From Grifola frondosa (taxonomy: Eukaryota; Basidiomycota; Agaricomycetes; Polyporales; Grifolaceae): a stretch of DNA of 64,000 nucleotides. The notes under the pieces were generated by a model. The model saw nothing but the letters and a program-made list of their open reading frames with translations, was not told the origin of the DNA and ran no database searches. A program made the translations under genes and the position numbers. The stretch spans positions 1,116,001-1,180,000 of the forward strand of contig LUGG01000014.1 in NCBI GenBank assembly GCA_001683735.1, written 5' to 3'. The number at the start of each line of letters is the position of its first letter. The first letter of the stretch is position 1. Below are positions 34,144 through 45,564 of this stretch, piece by piece.

Positions 34144-36427
34144 TTAAAGAGGCTCAATGAACGAGCCCTGACCCTCTTCACCGAGAGTTTCAGTCTCAGT
34201 ATTGTTCTCGCGCCTCTCCTTTCTCCTCACACCATCCCACCAGCGCACGAGTCTCCGCTCGAAACGCTCCACGACACCGCAAACATAATCGTCGTCGACA
34301 CCGGCCCAGCGGGCCGCACGTGAAATGACCAACTCATACTCCTCCGGCAGCGATCCCAATAGGTCAAGCGTGTTATAAATAACATAGCATTGCCCGGGGT
34401 GCAGCGCCTCTTCGCTGGCATCCACCGAGTTCGCCGGCATGTCCGTATGCTTGCTCTGGTCACCGGCCCACTCCATGTCCGCAGGTTGTGCGACACCGCG
34501 ACTGAGAGGAAAGTGATCTGTCGTGACATTCCGGTCTACGAATACTATCAGCATCAGCTCATCAAGAGAAGTGTTCAGACTTGCCAGTCATTTGGTCTTC
34601 TCGGGTAATAGGGCTTTTTCGCAGAACTGCAGGTATTGGTCTATCATCGGCTCCGTCATATCCAGCACGGACCTTGATTGAAAATCAGTTTGATTCGATA
34701 TGGACAGGCGCCAGGGCGAATATCTCACCATTGCGAGGTTGCAGAGAACAGCTCCTCTTTACTTGTTGCAGCCTGTTCGCACTCCCGAAGAGCTAGCAAA
34801 TATTCGGATAACCTAGGTAGAGCACACGCTGGGTCGTCCTTTTGACTTGGTTGCCTGCGTGAGCACGCGTGCAAAAATAAGCACCGGATCAGTTCGTCCA
34901 TCTACCATAGGTACCTTGGCTTGCCATCCAGTCCGTATACCATTTTGAGAACTATAATCACCGCGGCGGCAATCGCGACCTCTGGTATAGCATCATCATG
35001 TTTGTGCCAAGAGGAATCACGCGTCTTCGCACGAGTCAACGCAGGAACCAGAGAGCGATGTAGTGAGAGTGGTATCGATATCACCCGCGCAAGTTTTTTT
35101 GCAAGCATATACAGCGTTGCTAGAAAAATTTTAAGCGCAGCGAAGAAAATCAGGGTATCGAAAATAACTTACGTGTCCCGCATAAGCTGCGCACCGCCCT
35201 CCACAACACTGGTGCAGCATTCAATTCCGGCATGTGGACCCCGTAAGAGGAGTTCAAAAGCTTTGCAAGTCGAGCACACAGCCTGTGGAGATGTATAGGC
35301 GTGGGAGCGTGCTGTAATATTCGATATGGTGAGCAAGCAGGTTTATAATCCTATGTACACGCACGTGAGGTGAGAGCGCATGAGTAGTGTGTTTCGTGAG
35401 ATGGCGCGTGAGGCTGACGGGGAGTAGGCGAACGGGGTCGAGATACGGCAGCTCATATGCTTCAATCAGTCTGCAGAAATCACGTTAATGTCGTCCGCGT
35501 CGTCGACAGCAACATACCTCACGAAATCCATGTACATGACGGGTAATCGCAATGTCCAGCAAGCAAGTATAAGGACTGCAATATTGCTGGCAGGAGCATC
35601 ATACTTCCTGTAGAGACGTTTCCTCCGTGTACCCTTGACTCGAGGTTGAGCTTGATCAGATTCCTCCTCGCCAGAGGATGAAGATATCTCTGAATTCTCT
35701 CGCATAAGATCAGCCATTTCCGCGTCTTCTTCACCCGAAGATGAGGAGGAATACTCTGACATGGCATCTTCGATATCATCTTCATCTTTGAAAGTATTAT
35801 CATGGTTCTCGCCGGGAGGAGTGTCATCTGGTGGCGGAGAAAGGATATCCTGTGCTTGATCACCTGCTTCATCTTTTGCGTGATTAAGAGGCTCCGCAGG
35901 AGGAGGACTTGGAAGTAAAGCGAGATGCAGAGCCCAGATATCCCTGCACACGGTCTATCTATTATGAGCGTGAGGAAACAATTAAATTCTGGTATCTTAC
36001 CTCAAACTCTGAAGGTAATCCCCAAAGTTTAATCAAGGAGGAGACTTGCATACGAAGAACAAGCTGCATGCACTCGAAATAATGATACCGTGCGCGCTCT
36101 CCATGGTATACTAGTCCAAAGTCAACCCACGAATTGTGAATATTTCATGACACTTACACATTGGGTCTGCTTTGCTCAGCTTCAATTTCCGTTTTCTCCC
36201 AGACTTTAGTGCCCTTTTCCTGACAGCATGCGGGCCGAGCTCAGTCACCTCCGTCGTCTCATTCCTGTAGTTCTGGTGCCGTCGATCTTTGACACCGATT
36301 CGTATGCGGAGGGGTAATGTTCACGCACCTGAAGAACGTGGCCCTCACTGCAAGTAATGAGACCGCTTGAAGGTTCTTTATGCCATTGTTTGGAACCGCA
36401 TACTGGGCATCGACGACGAGGCGCCAT
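34144..36427 (-). CDS. RRN7: RNA polymerase I transcription initiation factor Rrn7/TAF1B-like
   Basis: TFIIB-related core-factor subunit for rRNA gene transcription. The start at 36427 gives MAPRRRCPVCGSKQW, then GLITCSEGHVLQ, forming the Rrn7-type zinc ribbon (CxxC...CxxGH). Next come ARYHYFECMQLVLRMQVSSL and CRDIWALHLALLPSP, typical of the first cyclin-like fold. A long acidic insert (EDDIEDAMSEYSSSSSGEED) follows, then RKRLYRKYDAPASNIAVLIL, LPVMYMDFVRLIEAYELPYL, PEVAIAAAVIIVLKMVYGLD and YELVISRAARWAGVDDDYVC. The end at 34144 is GQGSFIEPL. At least six introns; borders in 34550-34900 and 35300-35460 are approximate. Divergent from the J-domain gene, 230 bases away. Confidence 0.9.
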
Positions 36428-36657
36428 GCACTTTGGGTGATCAAGCTGAGGCTGGAAGATGAGGGGAAGTTTAAACTCGTGGTCGTCGGCTAGATAATCG
36501 CGTGGTCCTCTCAGCCAATCAGCAACCGACCTTCCAAAATGTGTGGTGGCAGCAAGTGGTAGTCGCGATCGACCTTGCGCTCGTCACCGTTTCAGCAGCT
36601 GCACCCGCCCACCCCCATACAACAACGCTGGGACCAGCGAGACGTGGGTGAGCTACG

Positions 36658-38084
36658 ATGAGGGTGTTTCATTTGGTAGCATTCTTGGCTGTGCTGGTAA
36701 CGGCTGTGGTAGCGTGAGCTTGCTTCCTGCACGAGATTCAACTGTGTCTAACTCAGTGTGTTTGCTCAACATACAGATGGACTAAGGTTGGTCATCTCAT
36801 CACACCCGGTGTTTCTTATTTCTGACATGGATTGAACAGGAGGATCACGAGATATTCGACCTCGTCAGTGCCATTGAGGCTGCAGAAGGTATGGTTCACT
36901 TCCCATTAAACGCTGTCACTCATACTGACCGTACTACTTACTACCTTACCATATGTAGGAAAAGGGACGACATTTTACTCTTGGCTCGATGTACCTGCCT
37001 CTGCATCGACAGCTCAGATCGCGAAGGCATACAGGAAGAAGAGCATACAACTCCAGTGCGTAGATATTACTATCCTCAATGTCGCGTCTGCCCTGCTCAC
37101 GTTTCTTGCGAACAGCCCAGACAAGAATAAAGGTGTGAAGAACGCCCACGAGAGGTTCGCGAGACTGGGTGTTGTGTCAGCAATCCTAAGGAAACCTGAA
37201 AGCCGAAAACGGTGCGCTTTTTGCATGTGACTGAAGCCTCAGCTCATTATCCATCCCCGGGATAGCTATGACTTCTTCTACAAGAACGGTGTGCCGAAGT
37301 GGAGAGGTACCGGATACTACTACTCTAGGTTCCGCCCTGGGTTGGGGGTAAATGATCTAGACGTGTCCCTTGCGTTAACCATTGCTGAGATCATTTTCAG
37401 ACAGTACTCGTGTTTCTGACACTAGTCTCCTCTGTGCTCCAGTACCAGGTCCAGCGCCTGAATTATAGACGAGATCTGAAGAGGATAGAATGGATCATCG
37501 ACCAGGCCCGCTCGGCCGCATGGGGCTCGAAGATGATACCCCTGGATGGTCAGAGGAAGGTGCGTGGAACAAAGACCTTACCGATGCGGATATACTGAGA
37601 TGGGCACGCCCCACAGGTCAAAGTTAATTTGGGAGGAGGCTCACGCCTCGATGAAGATGGGAACGTAGTTGGAGGGAAGATGGTTGACATGATAGTCGAA
37701 GGGAACTCCGTCTACATCGTGAGTTTGTTGGCTCTTCGTTGACGTATTCTGAACATATTCGTGCGATACCAGCTCGAGTCAGATGGGGGCATGATCACTG
37801 TGGACAGTAACACTGCAGTCGCCCCATCACTCAAAACGACGTGGTTCCCGTCACTCGTGATACACATTCTCGGCAGAGTAACCAAACGCGGAACGCCTAC
37901 AGATGACGGCCCGACGGACAATGGCGATGCAGGCGAAACGGAGGACGGCTCAGCGACGACATCCGATGTTCCAGGTAGTGGGGCCGTAACTCCAAAGGAA
38001 GGGACTGCACCTGCGCTGAAGAATGGACGAATAGCGACGACGATGGCAGGAGGCAGACGGAGAAAAGCGGTCAAGAAACGGTGA
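36658..38084 (+). CDS. ER membrane J-domain protein (Erj5/DNAJC1-like)
   Basis: DnaJ-type Hsp70 co-chaperone of the ER membrane, resembling yeast Erj5. The start at 36658 gives a signal sequence (MRVFHLVAFLAVLVTAVVA), then WTKEDHEIFDLVSAIEAAEG. The J domain is TTFYSWLDVPASASTAQIAK, AYRKKSIQLHPDKNKGVKNA and HERFARLGVVSAILR. The HPD tripeptide is split by an intron at about 37052-37108 and intact after splicing. KRYDFFYKNGVPKWRGTGYY follows, then a membrane segment (TVLVFLTLVSSVLQYQVQ). A cytosolic domain has KVKVNLGGGSRLDEDGNVVG and TTWFPSLVIHILG. The tail is Gly/Thr-rich and ends RRRKAVKKR. Several introns. The family match is by overall layout rather than by unique motifs. Confidence 0.85.
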
Positions 38085-38700
38085 GACAGTGCTGTTCTGG
38101 ACCAGGCTTAAGCTTCTTGGCAATAGAGTGATATTGATTCGCTGGTGAACAAGCGACGACGAGTGAGAGGGAAATTCAATTCAAGATATGATTTTGTACC
38201 GGACATGCTTGGCCTGAAACGACCGGCTACAGGCGTCGCCGCTCCGTGACGGATGCTGCATCCGGACCTTGCGGGGATCCACGTGCCATTCTGGAGTGCG
38301 CTCTGCCAACGAAAATTGATCGCCTCCGGATTACCTCCGAAAAAAAAACATTCCGAATACATTCCATAAACATTGTATAGATTGTAGATAGAATCAGCTG
38401 CAGCTGCCTCGGGGGAGCTCTGAAGCAGTAGACTCACGCATCTGTCGGAGGATGAGTGAGCGATGCTGATTTTATGCTAGACTCGCGGAGACTATTTTTC
38501 TTTTTGCGGAGAGATTAGGAGAAGCTTCAGAGGGGAGCATCTTGGATTGGGCCAAGGCTGGATTTGGCGCTGCGATAAGGCTGGGTCCCTGGTACAAACA
38601 TGCACAAACCATCTTCCTAGGTTTAATCATTGACTCGACCGTTCCCTGCATCCTCATCACCATATCCTTCCTCGTCCTCCACCCTCGTCTCTCTAGCACA
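38085..38700. other. Intergenic region, promoter of glutamine synthetase
   Basis: About 615 bases. It contains CACGTG at 38280-38285 and a pyrimidine-rich leader just before the GLN1 start. A minus frame at 38108-38437 is not recognised and is likely chance. Confidence 0.5.
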
Positions 38701-40017
38701 ATGGCATACCGTAACGACCTTTTGGCACCCTACCTTGCTCTCCCCCAAGGTGAAAAGATCCAAGCCGAATGTAGGTCTAAAATTTTACTTCTCCCGACCA
38801 AGCGCCGTATTCACATTTCCATTTCTGCTTAGACGTTTGGGTCGATGGCGATGGCGGTCTCCGTTCGAAGACCACGGTCAGTACTGGCCCTATCGGAGTG
38901 CATTTCGAGGCATTCCGCATTTTTTTTCGAGCATACAGCTCACTCTACGCCTCAGACCGTCACCAAGAAGGTGACCGACATCGGTACCCTGCGCATCTGG
39001 GACTTCGATGGTTCCTCCACCAACCAGGCCCCCGGCGGTGATTCCGATGTCTACCTCCGTCCTGCTGCCATTTTCAAGGACCCTTTCCGCGGCGGCGACA
39101 ACATCCTTGTCCTCGCAGAGTGCTACAACAACGATGGCACCCCCAACAAGACCAATTACCGTCACCATGCTAAGAAGGTTATGGACCTTGCCAAAGATGA
39201 GGCTCCCTGGTTCGGTCTCGAGCAGGAGTACACCCTGTTCGATGTAGACGGCACTCCTTACGGTTGGCCGAAGGGTGGTTTCCCGGGTCCTCAAGGCCCC
39301 TACTACTGCGGTGCTGGTGCGTTGATTCGGCTATCTCGCCCCTGATTTTCCCCGATTGCTAACTCGGTTCCTCAGGCACCGGCAAGGTCTTCGCTCGCGA
39401 CCTGATTGAAGCACACTACCGCGCGTGCCTCTACGCCGGCGTTAACATCTCCGGCATCAACGCGGAGGTCATGCCCTCCCAGTGGGAGTTCCAGGTTGGT
39501 CCCTGCGAGGGCATCTCGATGGGCGACCACCTCTGGATGGCGCGCTACCTCCTCATCCGTATCGCCGAGCAGTGGAACATCAAGGTCTCCTTCCACCCCA
39601 AGCCGCTCCAGGGCGACTGGAATGGCGCGGGATGCCACACCAACTTCTCGACCAAAGTCATGCGCGAGCCCGGAGGCATGAAGCACATCGAGGCGGCCAT
39701 CGCGAAGCTCGCCAAGCGACACAACGAGCACATCGCCGTATATGGCGAGGACAACGACCTGCGCCTTACGGGTCGCCATGAGACTGGCCACATCGGCCAG
39801 TTCTCCTCTGGCGTTGCCAACCGTGGTGCATCCATCCGTATCCCCCGGCATGTCGGTGCGCAGGGCTACGGATACCTCGAGGACAGACGTCCTGCGTCCA
39901 ACATTGGTGCGCAGTCATTTGTATTCGCTCATTCCCATATAATTGATGTTTTCGTGCTTTTCAGACCCCTACAGGGTTACCAGTATCATCATTGAGACCA
40001 CCTGCCTTGATGCATAG
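38701..40017 (+). CDS. GLN1: Glutamine synthetase (eukaryotic GSII type)
   Basis: Makes glutamine from glutamate, ammonia and ATP in the cytosol. The start at 38701 gives [20 protein letters not shown]. Short introns at about 38771-38832 and 38876-38958 bracket [14 protein letters not shown]. Then come [80 protein letters not shown] and [18 protein letters not shown]. The end carries [20 protein letters not shown] and [20 protein letters not shown], with the ATP and glutamate-binding Arg residues, then [13 protein letters not shown]. Stop at 40017. About 350 residues; the frame is fully intact, with introns at about 39316-39375 and 39910-39964. Confidence 0.97.
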
Positions 40018-40363
40018 ATTTTGAGAAGACTTGATTGTAGAAGTGCGGTGTGTTGTATTGGATTGTATCCCTGTCCTTATGCGAGTATCGTCACATCAGA
40101 AGCCCGTTCCAAATGTAATTGTGTCTTGCGTCGGACGCTCATCCTCATGCGTGATTTACGGAACCAAGTGACTTAGAAATAAAATTCACCTCTCGAGATA
40201 CAAATAAGGACTAGGATGGGTATTATACTCAACATACAGCTTCGAATTGTATCACATATGATCGACAAGGAAAGAACGAAAACGTACAGGAAGAAACAGA
40301 ACATCGATACATAGGTTGATTCATTCACATCGACTCAGATAGTCCCTCCATGTACACTTGACC
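40018..40363. other. Convergent intergenic region GLN1/VID27
   Basis: 3' flanks of two convergent genes, AT-rich. No gene is recognised. Confidence 0.5.
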
Positions 40364-43294
40364 CTAGTATGGGCTATTGACGATGCTTGAGCGACTCCGT
40401 ACGTTGTGCGTCGGAGTGCCAAGCGAGGCCCTCGTAGGCCTCTTGAGACTCTTCTTGTTGACGGCCAGAACATTGTTTTGCAATGCAACGATCTATAGTG
40501 GAGAGATGTGATGAAAAGAAATTTTGAGCAGGGAGGCTTAGGATGACGCACAATTTCTTTGTCGTCGCCGAACTTGAAGTTGTCTTGGACAACATAATCT
40601 TCGTACCTGAGGTACTAGGTGTCAGCAAGTGATCATGACGGCCTGAGGGAACAAGACCCACTTCTTGATTTCGTATTTATCTAGTAGCCCTTTCTTGACT
40701 TTAGCAAAGTCCCAGGCAACGACAAACTGGCCAGTCGACGTGACGATAGCATTCTCCTCTTGGCCTTCACCCATGTTGAATCTGTTGAAGAACAGCGAAA
40801 GTGAGAGTATGCAAACATCATGCTGTCACCTGACGTACCTGGCTGGTGTGAAGGAAACGCTGTGCTCCATGTATGCGACATGCTCAGCTCGCAACTGCAA
40901 CCTCCGAGGAATCGGCTTTGCATTGGCCGGGAAGCTCCTGTCGAATCCCAAGCTGCCCGTGTAACGTCCCTCGCCAATGAGCGTATCAATGAGCAGTAGG
41001 TATGTCCTCGTTGTCGCCACAATCCAGCGGCCGTTCGCTGTAACATCGATACCGGTGATCGGGTCGCCCAGCGGCGGCAGCGCCGTCTTCGCATTCTTGC
41101 CAATCGAGTCAAAGAGCCTGATGTCGCCCTTCTCGCTCGCGACGGCGAGCTTGCCGGACTCTGTCGTCGCGACCCCAAAAACTTGTTCTTGCTGACGTAC
41201 TGCTTGTACTGACTGTCGACCATCTTATTGCCGGACATGCGCGGGTCGATGCGGAAGAGCGCATTGTGCGACGCACCGACGAGCGTCTGCTCGGGTGTCA
41301 TCTGCGCAAACTTGCTGTCCGGGGCAATGTGGTCCACAGTTACGTCCTCATGTACTTTCCACTCCTCCACGATCTTGCCGCGCTCGATGTCAAGGCTGAA
41401 CAGTGAGTTTTGGTCCGCTGGGTTCATCAGAATCATCTTGGTATCTTGATCGTGAAGCATAACCTGTCATTGATGTCATTCAGCGACCGTCGCTTCGCAT
41501 GAAAAGGAAAGTAATATTTACCTGTTTGGGATTGAACTCCTTGCCTTTCGGCGTTGCAATTTTACTGATAGTGGAATAGTATTTGACCTGGTTGTCGCCG
41601 GTATGGCTGAAGACCCCGATGTTGTTGCCGCGCACAACGTAGGAGCGATCGCCTTTGTAACCGACTGTGAGCTGGGAATTACGCTCGCCCTTGCCAAGGA
41701 CAGTAGGCATCCCATCTTCCTCCTCTGGATACTCCTCTTCCTCTTCCTCGTCTTCACTTTTATCTGGAAGCAACTTGATATGAGATATGATGAATAAGGT
41801 GCTTATTAAGGTGCTTACCCAGCTCATCTTCCACTGCATCTTCCTCATCCTCTTCGTCTTCTACATCACGCATCTCAACGTCTTCAACGTTGGAGCTCAT
41901 TACATAGTTTTGTTCCTCAAGCTGAGAGACACAAGGTTTATTAATAGAAACCAAACGAGCGAGCTAAAAAGTACCTTCGCTTTATCCCAGGAATATTGAT
42001 TCAATCCTTCCCATAACGACTGTGTGAAGATTCTTTGGAAGTCCTCGAATGCCTGGGGTGTTTCGAATCTGAGGCACCAGCTACTTTGTAGCCCGGAGTC
42101 GCTGACATAGTTCCAAGTCAACGACTGCATCTTCGTCGACCACCGCTGATTCATGTCAGATGAGATCTTGTGTGCCAGGAGTTGACCATCTTCACTCGAT
42201 GCAAGGAGCCAAAAATCAAAGGGCCCGGAAGCGGGATTTCGCACTACCCGCGCAGTTACGTCTCCCTGCTTGACAAAGAAACCGCTTTCGCGGTTCCACA
42301 GATGCAGTTCTGCTTCTTCGTCGATGAGTGCAGGCATCGAAGGATCCGAGGCGGATGTCTTCTTCTTCGCCTTAGGACTCGCTGGGGGACTGGCAGGGGC
42401 GGTAGTTTGTGAGGAGGAAGGCGAGGCAGCAGAAAGATTTCGCATTGCTCCGGCGAGCGAATCCTCATTCTTCGCTTTAGAAGATGCCTTCCGAGGAGAA
42501 GCCTTACCCTTAGACTTCTTTGCTGGTGGTCTGCTGCCTTGAGCGATGCGTGGTTAATAAAAGGAGATACTACTCACTGCCAGATGAATTGTTGAAGATC
42601 AGAATCTTGAGTGTCATCCGCGCTTGTCCTGAATTTACGCTCATACATGGCGCGGTACATGCAGGTCTCAAAGAACGCCCGCGTCGGCTCGTTTGTCCCG
42701 GCGGCGACGAATTCATAGAATTCATCCACATCCCCGTCAAGGTCGCGCCATATGAAGGTGGGCTCGCCCTCAGTAACGCCCGTATGGAACTCCAGCTCTT
42801 CGCTGATCAGAAATACTCGTTCCTCGTCGGCTGAGAGGAGTTGTCAGATTGAAGTGGTGTCGATAACAGATATACGCACTTTCTTCTTCGTCTTCCAACA
42901 GCTCCTGATCACCCTCTTCATATACGCGGGTAATTACGAGCTGAAAATTATGCTCGACGGAGGGTACACGGCGAATGGTAGCCATAGCATCATTGTAGCT
43001 GGGATAAGACACTTGTTGGGATATGCTGACTGAAGGAGGAAGCGATGAGACTCACATGCATTCTCTAGCTCCGCGTATCGTCCCAGAGCGGACGAGAAAC
43101 AACTGCCCCTCAGAGATCTTTACGACCTCCGCCGCATTAGGATCATCTATGATGATGTCAGAGTAACAATGGACGGAGACAAACCGAACATACGCCAAAC
43201 TTTTCCAAGAACTGGATAGGGAACAATCAAAGTATGTAAACATTTCAGACAAATGGATAATTTGGGCGGACTCACGACTCCGAAAGATGTTCAT
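40364..43294 (-). CDS. VID27: Vid27-like protein (PH-like domain plus C-terminal beta-propeller)
   Basis: Fungal/plant Vid27 family; the yeast protein is named for vacuolar import and degradation of fructose bisphosphatase. The start at 43294 gives MNIFRS, then PNAAEVVKISEGQLFLVRSG and TIRRVPSVEHNFQLVITRVY. The middle PH-like part has TFIWRDLDGDVDEFYEFVAA and AELHLWNRESGFFVKQGDVT. A very acidic linker (about 41700-41870) leads to the propeller: LTVGYKGDRSYVVRGNNIGV, MLHDQDTKMILMNPADQNSL and PEQTLVGASHNALFRIDPRM. After that come LAVASEKGDIRLFDSIGKNA, TGIDVTANGRWIVATTRTYL and IVTSTGQFVVAWDFAKVKKG. The end at 40364 is HNVRSRSSIVNSPY in frame. One G appears lost at about 41174 (after KNKFLG). Many short introns. 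Confidence 0.93.
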
Positions 43295-43572
43295 GGTAGC
43301 GGGAAGAGGTGAAGGCGTAATGCAAGGGCAAGTCGGCTCCGCATCTGTGACAGACGCGGCGTGACAAACAACACGTCGCGTTCTGTCACATCACCTTGCA
43401 GCTATCCTGCAAGCGAGCTCAAGCGAGTCGTACTTATATCCGTACCTTATGGCTTCTTCTCCCAGATTCACCACTCCCTCGCGTTCCTCTCCTGGTGACC
43501 ATATATTCGTTTAAGCTCCCTTCCTACATCAACTAATTGATATTTCGCCTTGAAGCTCCCAATTTGAGCGAG

Positions 43573-43916
43573 ATGGCGAACGAAGATCTTCGTAGTCGTT
43601 CGAGAGCTAGCGAGGTGAGCCTCAAGTCATGCTGCACGAAGTCCTTGCCCTCTTTCCTCTTATGCGTGCTGCGCAATAGTCTGCTCATGCGGGAGGCGCC
43701 TCGCCCACATCCTCCTCGACCTTATCTCACCTCTCTCATCCTGCCGACCTACTTCCGCAACCTCCCATTTTCAGAGGAGTGACCCTGACGCCGAGTATCT
43801 CGTCTCATTTCGGCACCCCGACGAGAAGGGTCATCATTCGCGCGGATCCGTCGCTTGTCTCGTGCTTTGACCCGTCTGACAAAGAATTGTACGACCTTTG
43901 GGCACCCAAGAAGTGA
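43573..43916 (+). CDS. Small protein of unknown function
   Basis: The start at 43573 gives MANEDLRSRSRASE up to a GT donor at 43615. A long intron-like stretch ends at an AG near 43769. The second exon in one frame reads TLTPSISSHFGTPTRRVIIR and ADPSLVSCFDPSDKELYDLW, ending APKK at 43916. That ending looks like a conserved, possibly mitochondrial, small protein, but I do not recognise it. The two exons do not join in phase as drawn, so a base may be missing or the first exon may be wrong. Confidence 0.45.
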
Positions 43917-44612
43917 CCTCGATCGCTATGAATTGATCGTGTGGAGTCAAGCTGTGTTGCGTCTAAGTCTTAAGTCCAAGTGCAACTCCATCTATGTACA
44001 AACGCTTTCATCTTCTCAGAATTTGTCATCGTAAATGACCTCGTCTATTCACAAGGTGCATGGTGCAGATTATTCCCCGTCGCCCAACATCAATAAATGA
44101 ATCTTATCTTATTATACCAGACAATGGTGGTATCCGACTCACGTCACGTATGATGAGCACTATACACCGTACAGGCTGATTTGTCTAAAATACACAGATA
44201 AAGATACACACTAAATGGGGTATCAGGAGACAGACAATCGTTGATTCGGATGGCATGGGTGGCATAGACTCGTCTCCTCTCCAGCACCGAACAAACGAGG
44301 CGACTACCCGCGCCTGGGACGTTTCCTCAGATGGGCAAGAACGTCTTCTAGGCAGTACTTCTCCCCAGTGTTGAGGCATCGCCATCGGGCTTGCGCCGGC
44401 GCGTCCTTTTGGAAGTATAATCTCTCGGCAACTGATCTCCGAACTTGTCTTTGCGTGGCCAACTACCGCCAGCAAGCGCTGAAATAACTCGCACATGGCA
44501 CAGTCGAGATTCGCGGTAGCCTCTCTGCGAGCTGGAGGGTTTCGAAGTGTTCATGTGCGGGATTGCTTTGGCCCTTGGAGTTTGGACGATAATGGTCCAA
44601 TAAATCGGCATA
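43917..44612. other. Stretch without a recognised gene
   Basis: About 700 bases. Overlapping minus frames (44185-44496, 44348-44743) give Arg/Ser-rich translations such as KRTRRRKPDGDAST. They could be the 3' part of the unassigned minus-strand gene next door. Nothing firm is seen. Confidence 0.35.
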
Positions 44613-45125
44613 TTAGACATCTTCGAATACCCTGACATATCGGTTATCTTCTTCACCATCAGGCAACTTGTCCTGAGTCGTGGCACGGGTACCGTCGGAG
44701 TCGTCGCGAAGCATGAGCGACATAATAGTAACCCTGGAACCATGATAGTATGGTATCAATGAGCTTATCCAACGGATGCAGCTGCAAGGAGTCCCAGCGA
44801 AACTGAGTGGATCATCGCCAGTCGCAAAGATGGTTCCGCGTTCCATTTTCTTGAGCTTGGATTGTCCGCAGGTGTATTCGCCATAGCCGAAAGCATAACA
44901 ATCTAAGATGCGGTTAACGAAGTGTCCGACATCCTTGCAGTTATGATCCAAGTATCGGACTCCGTAGTAGATGAGCAGCGAAAGTTGCCATCGGTGGTGT
45001 TCTGAGCGGTGTTTTTTCTCTCGAATCTGTGGGGCGCGAGGTTGTTCAGCTTCGAGCTCATCGTTTGGGTCGGAGGAGTCCACGATCGGGGATAGGAAAG
45101 GGTGAGATGGTTCATGTTGTGTCAA
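44613..45125 (-). CDS. Hypothetical protein
   Basis: A 170-residue open frame, not recognised. It starts at 45125 with MTQHEPSHPFLSPIVDSSDP. It contains SLLIYYGVRYLDHNCKDVGH, RILDCYAFGYGEYTCGQSK, RGTIFATGDDPLSFAG and a charged end. The Tyr/Cys/Asp-rich middle looks protein-like, but there is no domain I can name, and neither start nor end is supported by splice logic. It could be one exon of a longer gene reaching left to about 44185. Confidence 0.35.
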   Translation of the reverse strand: MTQHEPSHPFLSPIVDSSDPNDELEAEQPRAPQIREKKHRSEHHRWQLSLLIYYGVRYLDHNCKDVGHFVNRILDCYAFGYGEYTCGQSKLKKMERGTIFATGDDPLSFAGTPCSCIRWISSLIPYYHGSRVTIMSLMLRDDSDGTRATTQDKLPDGEEDNRYVRVFEDV

Positions 45126-45564
45126 GGCTACAGTTTAAATAATCGTCAAAGCCACAGCAACGGTGGTCACAGTACGTGTTCGCTTTGGGCCACACGCAAT
45201 CAGAGTCTAGAGGATTATACGAAAATTAGCGGTAACTTCTATTGTTCGCGTGTATCCCTACTTACCTTCCTTCAAGAATTTCCGCGCTCCTACCGACGTT
45301 CATCTTCAAGTTTCAATACGCGGATGGCCTGCAGCGACAAACAGTGACTCAACTTGAGTTGAACTCGCGGCGTGACCAACGCGACGTGACCAACTCTGAC
45401 ACTGCTCGTTCTCCGTATCGATGACCATCCGCACGTCCGTCGACTAGCGTCTCTGTGAATGATGCTTTGTGTATTTTAATTCGCCTGAGCTAAGGTGCAT
45501 CGTGATTTAGGAAAGAGCAAAACCAGAACGTACGGTGGCCACCTCGCTAGGACCTCGTACCGTT
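45126..45564. other. Divergent intergenic region before the NAD(P)HX dehydratase gene
   Basis: About 440 bases upstream of the start codon at 45565. No gene is recognised and no clear TATA box was noted. Confidence 0.4.
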
